From assembly GCA_036654795.1 (NCBI GenBank), contig JAVVRI010000055.1, positions 1-17,368 of the forward strand: 17,368 bases of DNA. The letters are read 5' to 3'. The notes beneath the pieces are model-generated. The model did not search any database. It had not been told where the DNA came from and saw nothing but the letters and a program-made list of their open reading frames with translations. Position numbers and translations under genes: made by a program. Each line of letters begins with the position of its first letter. Within the stretch, counting starts at the first letter, position 1. The DNA is from JAVVRI01 sp036654795 (lineage in GTDB: Bacteria; Bacteroidota; Bacteroidia; Bacteroidales; Tannerellaceae). Shown here piece by piece: positions 7,397 through 16,900 of the stretch.

Positions 7397-8605
7397 ATGG
7401 CAACCGGATTTTTAATAGCTTCGGATAATAATAACCGAAATGAACTTCTTAAGAAGAAGATTATACATTATTATATAGCAAATGGGGATATGACTATTGC
7501 CGATATTTGCAAAGAAATGAACTTAAGCATACCGACTGTTACTAAATTGATTGGTGAACTGCAGGAAGATGGCTATATACAGGACTTTGGTAAACAAGAA
7601 ACGAGTGGCGGGCGCAAACCTAGTATCTATGGGCTTAACCCAGCATCTGGTTACTTTGTGGGTGTCGATCTGCTGTCTGACAAACTGAATCTGGCTGCTG
7701 TGGATTTTAAAGGAGATAAGATACGGATTGAGGAAAATATTCCCTTTACTCTTGAAAATACACCCAAGGCACTGGAGGAACTTTGCGTCTGTATCGACAC
7801 CTTTATTGACGCCCTGCCTGTGCCCCGCGAGAAGGTTTTGAGTGTCGGTGTTAATATATCCGGGCGCGTAAACCCTGTGTCTGGTTATAGTTATACGATC
7901 TTCTATTTCGAAGAGAAACCCCTGGCTCATATTTTGGAAGAACGATTAAAGATCAAGATATATATTGAAAACGACACTCGTGCCATGGCGTACGGTGAGT
8001 ATATGCAAGGCGTGGTAAAGGGAGAGAAGAATATCCTTTTCGTAAATATGACTTGGGGGCTGGGCGTTGGTATTATTATTGATGGTAAGATTTATTACGG
8101 TAAATCCGGCTTCTCAGGAGAGTTTGGTCACTTTTGCTTATTTGATAATGAGATTATCTGCCATTGTGGAAAAAAGGGGTGTCTCGAAACAGGTGCCTCC
8201 GGCTCAGCGCTTCAACGTATTGTGCTCGAGAAGTACAGAGAGGGGAGTAGTACGATTTTAGCACCTAAGATCAATAACAACGAACCGATTGGCCTATATG
8301 ATCTGATCGAAGCCATTAATAAAGAGGATATGTTATGTATTGAGACGTTGGAGCAGATTGGTCTTAATCTGGGCAAGGGCATTGCGGGGCTGATCAATCT
8401 GTTTAATCCCGAATTGGTTGTGTTAGGTGGCCCCCTTTCAACAACCGGAGAATACCTTAGTTTACCCATTAAAAGTGCTATACGCAAGTACTCGCTCAAT
8501 TTGGTCAGTCAGGACACGGAGATAAAGGTGTCTCGCCTGGGCGAACGTGCCGGCATTGTGGGTGCCTGTCTGCTTTCAAGAAGTAAGATGCTTGGCATGA
8601 TTTGA
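7397..8605 (+). CDS. ROK-family transcriptional regulator of the sialic-acid operon
   Basis: Protein of 402 residues, typical for NagC/Mlc/XylR-like ROK regulators. An N-terminal winged helix-turn-helix (about residues 12-75) carries MTIADICKEMNLSIPTVTKLI and ends in SGGRKPS, the usual wing of ROK repressors. The sugar-binding ROK domain follows. ENDTRA at 191-196 keeps the conserved Asn-Asp (Asp193). GEFGH (241-245) and C-H-C-G-K-K-G-C (255-262) form the His/Cys zinc site. The N-terminal phosphate-binding DxGxTK motif of ROK kinases is replaced by VDLLSDKLN (90-98), so kinase activity is unlikely. Start: ATG 7397, because a strong promoter overlaps the only longer frame (GTG 7292). It stands directly before nanL, separated by a promoter and palindrome, so it probably represses nanLET and downstream genes with ManNAc, GlcNAc or a phosphate derivative as inducer. 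The ligand is inferred from context. Confidence 0.85.
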   Translation: MATGFLIASDNNNRNELLKKKIIHYYIANGDMTIADICKEMNLSIPTVTKLIGELQEDGYIQDFGKQETSGGRKPSIYGLNPASGYFVGVDLLSDKLNLAAVDFKGDKIRIEENIPFTLENTPKALEELCVCIDTFIDALPVPREKVLSVGVNISGRVNPVSGYSYTIFYFEEKPLAHILEERLKIKIYIENDTRAMAYGEYMQGVVKGEKNILFVNMTWGLGVGIIIDGKIYYGKSGFSGEFGHFCLFDNEIICHCGKKGCLETGASGSALQRIVLEKYREGSSTILAPKINNNEPIGLYDLIEAINKEDMLCIETLEQIGLNLGKGIAGLINLFNPELVVLGGPLSTTGEYLSLPIKSAIRKYSLNLVSQDTEIKVSRLGERAGIVGACLLSRSKMLGMI

Positions 8606-8666
8606 TGGAAAGAGGAATCTATTTGAAAGAAAGTGATGATTAATAGTGTTTTTAATTGAAAAAGCC

Positions 8667-8697
8667 TTTATATACTAAATTATTTTATTTAGATTTG
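8667..8697 (+). promoter_or_regulatory. Promoter of the nan operon
   Basis: TTTA (8667-8670) as a weak -33 box, 19 bases, then TAGATTTG (8690-8697), a full match to TAnnTTTG. The expected start is near 8704, giving a leader of about 40 bases before nanL. The -33 box differs from TTTG in one base, consistent with a regulated promoter. Confidence 0.6.
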
Positions 8698-8715
8698 CAG
8701 AGTATCTAAAATAAA
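8684..8715 (+). promoter_or_regulatory. Candidate ROK operator overlapping the nan promoter
   Basis: TTTATTTAGAT (8684-8694) and ATCTAAAATAAA (8704-8715) are inverted copies differing by one extra A, with 9 bases between. Together they cover the -7 box and the predicted start site. A second palindrome, CTAAAT-6-ATTTAG (8675-8692), overlaps its left half. A-rich/T-rich palindromes of about this size and position are known operators of NagC/Mlc-type ROK repressors. Binding here is inferred. Confidence 0.45.
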
Positions 8716-8744
8716 GAGTTAAATCTCGTAAATCATCGTAGAGT

Positions 8745-9662
8745 ATGGAAAGAATTAAAGGTTTGGTGGATGCTCCCTTTACTCCGTTTTATGAAAATGG
8801 GGAGGTGAACTATGAGCCGATTGAAGCGTATGCAAAGTTGCTTGTCAAGAACGGTCTGAAAGGTGTGTTTATCAATGGATCGTCCGGTGAAGGTTATATG
8901 TTGACCGAAGAAGAGCGGATGAAGCTGGCCGAGCGATGGATGGCTGTTGCGCCAAAAGGGTTCAAAGTAATCGTACACGTTGGTAGTACTTGTGTCATGT
9001 CGAGTCGCAACCTCGCGGCGCACGCACAAAAGATTGGTGCTTGGGGTATCGGATCCATGGCCTCCCCCTTCCCTAAAGTGGGTCGTATAGAGGAGTTGGT
9101 GAAGTATTGCGAAGAGATGGCTTCCGCTGCACCCGAACTGCCCTTCTATTTTTATCATATCCCTGCGTTCAGTGGCGTATTCCTCTCGATGGTCGAGCTA
9201 TTGAAAGCTGTGGATGGTCGCATCCCTAACTTTGCCGGTATAAAATATACATTCGAAAGTATGTACGAATACAACCAGTGTCGCTTGTATAAAGACGGTA
9301 AGTTCGATATGTTGCACGGACAGGACGAAACCATTCTGCCTTGTCTGGCTATGGGTGGTGCGCAGGGTGGTATCGGTGGAACGACGAACTACAACGGAAA
9401 GGTGCTGACCGGCATCCTAGAAGCTTGGGAAGCCGGCGATTTGGAAACCGCACGCGAACGTCAGAACTTTTCGCAAGAGGTGATCAACGTAATTTGCCAT
9501 TATCGTGGTAACATTGTAGCCGGCAAACGTATTATGAAACTGATCGGACTGGATCTGGGCAAAAACCGTATTCCTTTTCAGAATATGACAGACGCTGAAG
9601 AGACTGCCCTCAAAGCAGAATTAGACGCTATTCATTTCTTCGACCGTTGTAATAAGTTTTGA
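8745..9662 (+). CDS. nanL: N-acetylneuraminate lyase
   Basis: Cytoplasmic class I aldolase of the DHDPS/NAL family, 305 residues, full length. It cleaves N-acetylneuraminate into N-acetylmannosamine and pyruvate through a Schiff base. Visible motifs: the carboxylate-binding loop GSSGE (45-49, GSTGE in many members), the catalytic Tyr137 in FYFYHIP, the Schiff-base Lys167 in AGIKYT, and GGTTNY (211-216) near the substrate pocket. The IKYT context is typical of NAL rather than dihydrodipicolinate synthase. It is the first gene of the operon; nanE follows 15 bases after the stop, so they are co-transcribed. The ATG has no clear Shine-Dalgarno but lies in AT-rich DNA, as usual in Bacteroidetes. 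It matches nanL of the B. fragilis nanLET operon in order and type. Confidence 0.93.
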   Translation: MERIKGLVDAPFTPFYENGEVNYEPIEAYAKLLVKNGLKGVFINGSSGEGYMLTEEERMKLAERWMAVAPKGFKVIVHVGSTCVMSSRNLAAHAQKIGAWGIGSMASPFPKVGRIEELVKYCEEMASAAPELPFYFYHIPAFSGVFLSMVELLKAVDGRIPNFAGIKYTFESMYEYNQCRLYKDGKFDMLHGQDETILPCLAMGGAQGGIGGTTNYNGKVLTGILEAWEAGDLETARERQNFSQEVINVICHYRGNIVAGKRIMKLIGLDLGKNRIPFQNMTDAEETALKAELDAIHFFDRCNKF

Positions 9663-9677
9663 TAAAACGAAAGAGTT

Positions 9678-10883
9678 ATGAATACGAACAATCCAAATAC
9701 TATTATACCGACCGACTACCTCGGTCAATGGGGCAGGACATACCAAAACGACCTGCTGACCAACATCCTCCCTTTCTGGCTAAAACATGGCCTAGACAAT
9801 GATAATGGAGGTTACTTTACCTGCCTTGACAGGAACGGTAACCTCATGGACACAAATAAATCCGTATGGTTTCAGGGACGTTTCGCCTTCGTCCTTGCCT
9901 ACGCTTACAACCATGTGGAGAAGAACGAAGCATGGCTTGCTGCCTGCAAAAGCGGTATTGATTTTATTGAGAAATATTGTTTCGATACGGACGGACGTAT
10001 GTTTTATGAGGTAACAGCCACCGGTATTCCCGTACGCAAACGTAGGTATGTATTTTCTGAGACCTTTGCTGCTATTGCCATGGCGCAATATTCCATTGCT
10101 TCCGGAGATAAGAGCTATGCAGGTAAGGCATTAGCACTCTTCAAACAGGTGGTTCATTATAAAAACACCCCCGGTTTGCTGGAGCCGAAGTTCCGCGAAG
10201 GCTTTGTGGCCAAAGGTCACTCCTTCTGCATGATTCTGATTGACACGGCAGCCCGCATACGGGAAGCCATCGATGACGAGGCACTGACACAGCAGATAGA
10301 CGATTCGATTGCTGAGATCCGTCGCGACTTTATGAAGCCCGAATTCGAAGCCTTGCTGGAAACAGTCGGACCGAATGGCGAGTTTATCGATTCCATTGCC
10401 GGACGCACCATCAACCCCGGTCATTCCATCGAGACGGCTTGGTTTATCCTTGAGGAGGCCAAGTATCGCGGCTGGGATCCTCAGTTGGTAAAGATGGGGC
10501 TTACCATTCTGGACTGGAGCTGGAATTGGGGCTGGGATCGCATCCATGGTGGCATTCTCTACTTTAAAGATTGCAAGAACTTCCCACCGCAGGAATACTG
10601 GCACGACATGAAGTTCTGGTGGCCTCAGTGCGAAGCGATCATTGCCACCCTTTATGCCTATCAGGCAACGGGAGACGTAAAGTACCTGGAGATGCACCGT
10701 CTGATCAACGAATATACGTACAACCATTTCCCAGACAAGACATATGGCGAATGGTATGGTTATTTGCATTTTGACGGTAGCTTGTCTCAGTCTGCCAAAG
10801 GCAACATGTACAAGGGCCCGTTCCACATTCCAAGAATGCTTCTAAAATGTAGTTTACTTTGTAAAGAATTAACCACGAAGTAA
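9678..10883 (+). CDS. nanE: N-acylglucosamine 2-epimerase (AGE / renin-binding-protein type), ManNAc to GlcNAc
   Basis: Cytoplasmic (alpha/alpha)6-barrel epimerase of 401 residues, close to the usual AGE/RnBP length. It interconverts unphosphorylated N-acetylmannosamine and N-acetylglucosamine. In B. fragilis this enzyme replaces the NanK kinase plus ManNAc-6-P epimerase route of E. coli. Motifs: SVWFQGRFA (62-70), NPGHSIETAW (246-255) with His249, KFWWPQCEA (312-320), and KGPFHIPRM (379-387) with His383. His249 and His383 correspond to the two catalytic histidines of characterised AGEs. Spacing to nanL is 15 bases and an AAAGAG sequence precedes the ATG. A 111-base gap with a hairpin separates it from nanT. 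Not to be confused with the unrelated small NanE family of enterobacteria. Confidence 0.92.
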   Translation: MNTNNPNTIIPTDYLGQWGRTYQNDLLTNILPFWLKHGLDNDNGGYFTCLDRNGNLMDTNKSVWFQGRFAFVLAYAYNHVEKNEAWLAACKSGIDFIEKYCFDTDGRMFYEVTATGIPVRKRRYVFSETFAAIAMAQYSIASGDKSYAGKALALFKQVVHYKNTPGLLEPKFREGFVAKGHSFCMILIDTAARIREAIDDEALTQQIDDSIAEIRRDFMKPEFEALLETVGPNGEFIDSIAGRTINPGHSIETAWFILEEAKYRGWDPQLVKMGLTILDWSWNWGWDRIHGGILYFKDCKNFPPQEYWHDMKFWWPQCEAIIATLYAYQATGDVKYLEMHRLINEYTYNHFPDKTYGEWYGYLHFDGSLSQSAKGNMYKGPFHIPRMLLKCSLLCKELTTK

Positions 10884-10910
10884 CTCGCATCAATTACATA
10901 GATCTGTTTG

Positions 10911-10943
10911 CCTCTCAGAAACCACATTAAGGCTTCGGAGAGG
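10911..10943 (+). terminator. Hairpin in the nanE-nanT gap (possible partial terminator or processing site)
   Basis: CCTCTCAGAA (10911-10920) and TTCGGAGAGG (10934-10943) pair over 10 positions with one mismatch around a 13-base loop, followed after six bases by the T-rich ATTTTTGTTGTTCTT. It lies inside an otherwise tightly packed operon, so it may lower expression of downstream genes or protect the upstream message rather than end transcription fully. Confidence 0.4.
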
Positions 10944-10994
10944 TGATGGATTTTTGTTGTTCTTATTCTATACTAATATTCTTCTTTGCACCTT

Positions 10995-12245
10995 ATGAAT
11001 ACAAAAAAAATATACCCGTGGATTGTTGTCGGCCTGCTGTGGGTCGTGGCATTACTTAACTACATGGATCGGCAGATGCTGTCCACTATGAAATCGGCTA
11101 TGATGGTAGACATCAAAGAACTGGAGTCGGCAGCTAACTTCGGGCGCTTAATGGCTGTTTTTCTCTGGATATACGGTCTGATGAGTCCGGTTGCCGGTAT
11201 GATTGCAGACCGTGTTAGCCGAAAATGGCTGATCGTAGGCAGTTTGTTTGTCTGGTCGTTTGTTACCCTAATGATGGGGTACTGCACTGATTTTACTCAA
11301 CTTTATATATTACGTGCAGTGATGGGGGTAAGCGAAGCCTTATACATTCCGGCTGCCCTATCGCTCATTACTGATTATCATCAGGAAAAGACCCGCTCAC
11401 TGGCAGTGGGTGTACACATGACCGGGCTCTATGTTGGGCAGGCACTGGGTGGCTTTGGCGCAACGGTGGCTATTGCCTACACTTGGGAAACAACGTTCCA
11501 TTGGTTTGGGATTATTGGCATCTTGTATAGCCTTGTCCTAATCGTCTTCTTGCGTGAGAAAAAGACATATCCCCCCGCCGCAGCTCCTGTAAAAGGAGAG
11601 AAGCCGGTGGAGAATCCCGTTGCTGGTGCATTAAAAGGAATGGCTATGCTCTTTACAAACATCTCTTTCTGGATTATTTTGCTTTACTTTGCAACACCAA
11701 GTCTGCCGGGGTGGGCTACCAAGAACTGGTTGCCGACACTGTTTGCAGAGAACTTGCAGATCGACATGTCGCAGGCCGGGCCGCTATCCACGATCACCAT
11801 TGCTGTCTCCTCCTTTATTGGGGTGATTGCTGGCGGTATTTTGTCGGATAAATGGGTGCAACGGAATGTGCGTGGGCGTGTGTACACCGGAGCGATTGGT
11901 TTGGCTCTGACTATTCCCGCATTGTTGTTGCTGGGCTATGGCGACAGTTTTGTGATGATTGTAGGGGGAGGACTTTGTTTCGGGATCGGCTTTGGTATGT
12001 TCGATGCCAACAATATGCCGATACTCTGCCAGTTTATAGCTTCGCGTTACCGCGCTACGGCTTATGGTATTATGAACATGACCGGCGTGTTTGCCGGTGC
12101 ATTGGTCACCAATATGCTGGGACGGTCTACGGATGCCGGCCATTTGGGTGAGGATTTAGCCTTGCTTGCCGGACTGGTACTGGTGGCACTGATCGTACAA
12201 ATTGCATTTTTACGTCCAACGGTTGTTAATAAGACGGACGAGTAA
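10995..12245 (+). CDS. nanT: MFS sialic-acid permease
   Basis: Inner-membrane major facilitator of 416 residues with about 12 hydrophobic helices and a charged, Pro-rich central cytoplasmic loop (around 190-215). Family motifs: NYMDRQML (22-29) in helix 1, the loop 2-3 motif GMIADRVSRKWLI (68-80), and a related GGILSDKW...RGR in the second half. It resembles the NanT proteins of Bacteroides and Tannerella, which import free N-acetylneuraminate across the inner membrane by proton symport; the substrate is inferred from the flanking nanL, nanE and sialidase. ATG 10995 was chosen over a TTG three codons earlier. No Shine-Dalgarno is seen. The sialidase gene starts 25 bases after the stop. TRAP or SSS transporters used elsewhere for sialic acid are absent here. 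Confidence 0.88.
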   Translation: MNTKKIYPWIVVGLLWVVALLNYMDRQMLSTMKSAMMVDIKELESAANFGRLMAVFLWIYGLMSPVAGMIADRVSRKWLIVGSLFVWSFVTLMMGYCTDFTQLYILRAVMGVSEALYIPAALSLITDYHQEKTRSLAVGVHMTGLYVGQALGGFGATVAIAYTWETTFHWFGIIGILYSLVLIVFLREKKTYPPAAAPVKGEKPVENPVAGALKGMAMLFTNISFWIILLYFATPSLPGWATKNWLPTLFAENLQIDMSQAGPLSTITIAVSSFIGVIAGGILSDKWVQRNVRGRVYTGAIGLALTIPALLLLGYGDSFVMIVGGGLCFGIGFGMFDANNMPILCQFIASRYRATAYGIMNMTGVFAGALVTNMLGRSTDAGHLGEDLALLAGLVLVALIVQIAFLRPTVVNKTDE

Positions 12246-12270
12246 AATATAACTTAATAGAACAAAACAC

Positions 12271-13890
12271 ATGAGAAAGACGCTTCTTTATTTCAGCCTG
12301 CTATTCATGGCGCAAACGGTTTTTGCCGCGGACAGCCTTTATGTTCAGGAACCACAAATTCCCATACTGACCGACCGTATAGACAATGTATTGTTCCGGA
12401 TGCGCGTGCCTGCGCAAAAGGGAGATGTGCTCAACTCCTTGACCCTCCAATTCGGGAACGAGGTAACCCTTTCAGATATTAAGTCTCTCCGCCTCTTTTA
12501 TAGCGGCACGGAGGCTCCGGTTCGTAAGGGAGATCACTTTAGCCCGGTCTCCTATGTTTCCAGCTTATTGCCCGGAAATACACGTGCCGCCCTCTCCTCC
12601 TACTCGGTGAAGCAAGACGAAGTGACGGTTCCTGCCTCCACACTTACGCTTACCTCAGCTCAGCAAATGGTACAGGGTGCCAACTACTTTTGGGTGAGTG
12701 TGGAGATGAAGCCAACAACTTCATTGCTCTCCAAACTATCTGTTACGATACCAAAAGCAGTCATCAATAATCAACCGGCTGTTATTGCCTGGTCGAGCAA
12801 AGCCGATGTTCGTCGTATGGGTGTAGGCGTTCGCCACGCCGGAGACGACGGAGTAGCTGCCTACCGCATTCCCGGTATGGCTACTACGAACAAAGGTACT
12901 TTATTGGGTGTCTATGACGTCCGTTACAACAATAGCGTAGACCTGCAAGAGATGGTAGACATAGGCATCAGCCGCAGTACGGACAAAGGGCAGACGTGGG
13001 AGCCGATGCGTATCGCAATGACCTTTGGCGAGACGGGCGGTCTGCCCCATGCTCAAAACGGGGTAGGAGATCCTTCCATACTGGTAGACACAAAGACAAA
13101 TGCTGTCTGGGTGGTTGCCGCCTGGACACACGGAATGGGTAACGACCGTGCTTGGTGGAACTCTATGCCCGGAATGTCGATGGACGAAACAGCCCAGCTT
13201 GTCCTTACTCGCAGCGACGACGACGGCCGGACTTGGAGTGCACCAATCAACATCACCTCGCAGGTAAAAGATCCCTCTTGGCACTTTCTTCTACAAGGTC
13301 CCGGACGCGGCATCACGATGCAGGACGGAACGCTTGTCTTCCCGATACAGTTTATCGATTCCACCCGTGTGCCCAATGCCGGCATTATGTATAGCAAAGA
13401 CCGTGGGGAGAGCTGGAAGCTCCATAACCTGGCACGTACGAACACAACCGAAGCACAAGTAGTAGAGGTAGAGCCCGGCGTATTGATGCTCAACATGCGC
13501 GATAATCGCGGAGGTAGCCGCGCCGTAGCTACCACCCGAGACTTGGGTAAGACTTGGACGGAACATCCCTCCAGCCGCAGCGCTCTGCAAGAGTCGGTCT
13601 GTATGGCTAGCCTAATCAAGGTGGATGCGGCCGATAACGCTACGGGCAAAAAGCTACTCCTCTTCTCGAATCCCAACACGACAAAAGGGCGCCATCACAT
13701 CACCATCAAAGCCAGTCTGGATGGCGGCCTTACTTGGTTGCCCGAACATCAGGTGCTGTTGGACGAAGAAGATGGATGGGGATACTCTTGCCTGAGCATG
13801 ATCGATCGGGAGACGGTCGGCATTTTCTATGAGTCCAGTGTAGCCCACATGACCTTTCAGGCGGTTAAGCTCTCCGATTTGATTAAATAA
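12271..13890 (+). CDS. nanH: Secreted exo-alpha-sialidase, GH33
   Basis: Exported sialidase of 539 residues that releases terminal sialic acids from glycoconjugates. The signal peptide is about residues 1-19/20 (TVFA|AD). Residues about 24-170 form an all-beta N-terminal module, like the carbohydrate-binding-type domains preceding the propeller in Tannerella and Bacteroides sialidases. The GH33 propeller follows: YRIP at 198-201 (Arg199), and five Asp-boxes S/T-x-D-x-G-x-T/S-W at 236-243, 315-322, 375-382, 422-429 and 482-489. Likely active-site residues by pattern: arginine triad Arg199, Arg410 (NMRDNRG) and Arg474, acid/base Asp224, Glu394 and nucleophile Tyr505. No lipobox cysteine follows the signal, so it is probably periplasmic, or exported further by means not visible here. 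It lies between nanT and the esterase gene with 25- and 31-base gaps. Confidence 0.93.
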   Translation: MRKTLLYFSLLFMAQTVFAADSLYVQEPQIPILTDRIDNVLFRMRVPAQKGDVLNSLTLQFGNEVTLSDIKSLRLFYSGTEAPVRKGDHFSPVSYVSSLLPGNTRAALSSYSVKQDEVTVPASTLTLTSAQQMVQGANYFWVSVEMKPTTSLLSKLSVTIPKAVINNQPAVIAWSSKADVRRMGVGVRHAGDDGVAAYRIPGMATTNKGTLLGVYDVRYNNSVDLQEMVDIGISRSTDKGQTWEPMRIAMTFGETGGLPHAQNGVGDPSILVDTKTNAVWVVAAWTHGMGNDRAWWNSMPGMSMDETAQLVLTRSDDDGRTWSAPINITSQVKDPSWHFLLQGPGRGITMQDGTLVFPIQFIDSTRVPNAGIMYSKDRGESWKLHNLARTNTTEAQVVEVEPGVLMLNMRDNRGGSRAVATTRDLGKTWTEHPSSRSALQESVCMASLIKVDAADNATGKKLLLFSNPNTTKGRHHITIKASLDGGLTWLPEHQVLLDEEDGWGYSCLSMIDRETVGIFYESSVAHMTFQAVKLSDLIK

Positions 13891-13921
13891 GGGATGCTGA
13901 ATCCTAATTAAACACAACGTT

Positions 13922-16900
13922 ATGAAACGGATTTTGACCTTTATCCTGCTTTGTTTGTTATGCCTGCCCGCAGCTTTTGCGGTAGGCGTGTCGTCGCAAC
14001 CGGATCGGCAGGTAAATAAGATAAAGGTAGCATGCGTAGGAAACAGTGTGACCTATGGCTACTTGCTGGAGGATCGCGAGAATAATTGCTATCCCGCTCA
14101 ACTGCAACGTCTGTTGGGTAATGGCTACGAGGTGAGTAACTTTGGCAAGAGCGGTGCCACCTTGCTGGCTAAAGGTCATCGCCCCTATCGGGAGCAGGAG
14201 GAGTTTCGTGCTGCTATGAGTTATGCCGCAGACCGTGTGGTGATCCATCTCGGTCTGAACGACACCGATCCGCGCAATTGGCCGAATTATAGAGATGAGT
14301 TTGTGGGGGACTATCTGGCATTGGTCGATTCCCTTCGGAGCGTTAACCCTCGCTGCGAAGTATGGGTTTGCCGCATGACACCTATCTTTCATACTCATTC
14401 ACGCTTTAAGTCCGGCACGCGGGATTGGCATGCGCAGATTCAGAAGGCTATCGAGGAGGTAGCCCGTGTCTCCGGTGCTACCTTGATCGATCTGCACGAG
14501 CCGCTCTATAACCGTCCAGATCTGTTTCCGGATGCTATTCATCCAAATACAGAAGGGGCTGGCATCCTTGCGCGAACAGTATATAGCGCATTAACGGGAG
14601 ACTACGGTGGACTGAAACTGCCGGCGATCTACTCCGACAACATGGTGCTGCAACGCGGTAAGCCACTCACGCTATCCGGCACAGCCGATAGGGGTGAGGT
14701 AATCACAGTCAGCCTGCCCGGACAAAAACAGCAAGCCGTTGCCGGTGCTAATGGCAAATGGCAAGTCGAGCTTTCTCCGCTTGTCGTAGGTGCACCCTTT
14801 ACGCTAAGGGTGTCCACTCCGACGCGTACTTTGGCTTATAAGAATGTGCTGGTTGGCGAGGTGTGGCTCTGTTCAGGACAGTCCAACATGGCCTTTCGGC
14901 TGGATGAGAGTGTGGAGAGTGAGCAGCTGGCGCAGCAAACCTATGCCGCCCACCATCCCAAGATACGCCTGTTTGACAGCAAACCCCGCGTGGAAACCAA
15001 TGCGGTGGAGTGGGATGCTTCGGTGCTCGACTCCCTCAACCGCCAGCAATATTACAAGGACACCCACTGGACGGAGTGCAGCAAGCAAACTGCTGCACGC
15101 TTCTCTGCCATTGCTTTTGCCTTCGGACGGATGTTGGCGGACAGTCTTCAGGTGCCGGTCGGACTAATCCTGAATGCCGTGGGAGGGTCGCCTGCCGAGG
15201 CATGGATAGACCGTCATACGTTGGAGTTCCAATTCCCCGACATCCTTTATGACTGGACGAAGAACGACTTCATTCAAGAGTGGGCACGAGGACGGGCAGC
15301 ACTCAATGTGAAGAAATCCGTGAATCCGGCACAGCGCCATCCTTACGAACCCTGTTACCTCTACGAAGCGGGCATCCGTCCGCTGGAGCACTTCCCGATA
15401 CGGGGCGTCATCTGGTACCAAGGTGAATCGAACGCCCATAACATAGAAGCGCACGAGCAGTTATTTCCGCTGTTGATTGATAGCTGGCGTCGCTATTGGG
15501 GCAGCGAACTGCCGTTTTACTATGTGCAGCTCTCCAGCTTGGATCGTCCCAGTTGGCCACGCTTTCGCGATAGTCAGCGCCGGTTGATGGATGTTATTCC
15601 CTTTACGGGTATGGCGGTAAGTAGCGATTGCGGCGACTCGCTGAACGTTCACCCCACCCACAAGCGGGAGGTCGGGGAGCGGCTGGCGCATTGGGCGCTC
15701 AGTAAGACCTATGGTTGCGGGCTTGTACCCTCCGGACCGCTTTATCGCCAAGTGGAGTTTAGAGGTGGGGCGGCTTACCTCTCTTTCGACTACGCTGCGG
15801 AGATGCACACAGCCGACGGCGAACCGCTGCGCACGTTCGAAATAGCTGGAACTGACGGATGCTTTGTCCCTGCCCAAGCTACAGTTGTAGACGGACAGAT
15901 CAAGGTGTGGAGCGACCGAATAGCTAACCCCGGACGGGTACGTTACGGTTGGCAACCCTTTACCAGAGCAAACCTAGTCAATGCCGAAGGACTTCCTGCC
16001 TCTACCTTCCTAACGGATGCTCAGCGGGTTGGCTGGACAAAACTACCCGATCTGCCGGGTATAGCAGACAGCATCGGCGTATCAGCCCCCTTTGCCGGCA
16101 TTCATAACGGTCAACTTATCGTTGCCGGAGGATGCAATTTTCCCGACAAACCGGTTACTGAAGGTGGAGCCAAGCGTTATTATAGCGAAGTATTTACGTT
16201 GGATATCGATCAAGTGGGTGCAAAATGGAAGGTTGCCGGTTGTATGCCCTATCCGGTAGCATACGGAGCATCGGCTGTTACCCCCGAAGGCCTTATCTGT
16301 ATAGGAGGAAACAACAGCGACTCGTCGCTGGTACGCGTCTGCTGCCTAAGTTGGAATGACGAGAGCGGTGCGATTGACAGCCTGCTCCTTCCTTCCTTAC
16401 CGTTGCCGATGGATAACTTGAGCGCTGTCGCCGTAGGTCATATCGTCTACGTTGCAGGAGGTAACTATGCTGGTGAGCCGAGCAATCGTTTTCTTTGCCT
16501 CGACCTTAAGCAGCTTGAAAAGAGTTGGCAGCCATTGCAATCCTTCCCCGGTGCTGCCCGCGTGCAGCCAGTGCTGATGGCACAACAGACCGCTGAGGGG
16601 ATGTGTCTTTACCTAGCCGGTGGTTTCCAACCCATAATAAATGGGGAGGCTCCAGCTGTGCCGACCGAGCTATTGACCTATCATCCGGCTACGAAACAGT
16701 GGACGGTGGACGGTGCCTTGCCAGCCTTCAAGGACGGTACGTTGCGTACCTTTACCGGCGGATGTGGTGTGGCGTATGGCGATAGCAGCCTGTTGTTGAT
16801 GGGCGGTGTAAATCGTGACCTCTTCTTGGCTGCTTTGGATCGTCCCCGTCAGATCGAGCAAGCCAAAGCTACCGGCAATCGCCTCATGTTAGACAGTTTG

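Noticed and set aside
8650..8664. Terminator hairpin TTTTT-AATTG-AAAAA after the ROK gene
   Set aside because: Only five A-T pairs and no following T-run; too weak to call.
10131..10826. Long minus-strand open frame (231 codons) inside nanE
   Set aside because: It lies opposite a well-conserved epimerase and resembles no family; it follows from the codon composition of the coding strand. The same holds for minus-strand frames at 13053-13679 in nanH and 6078-6608 in trpB2.
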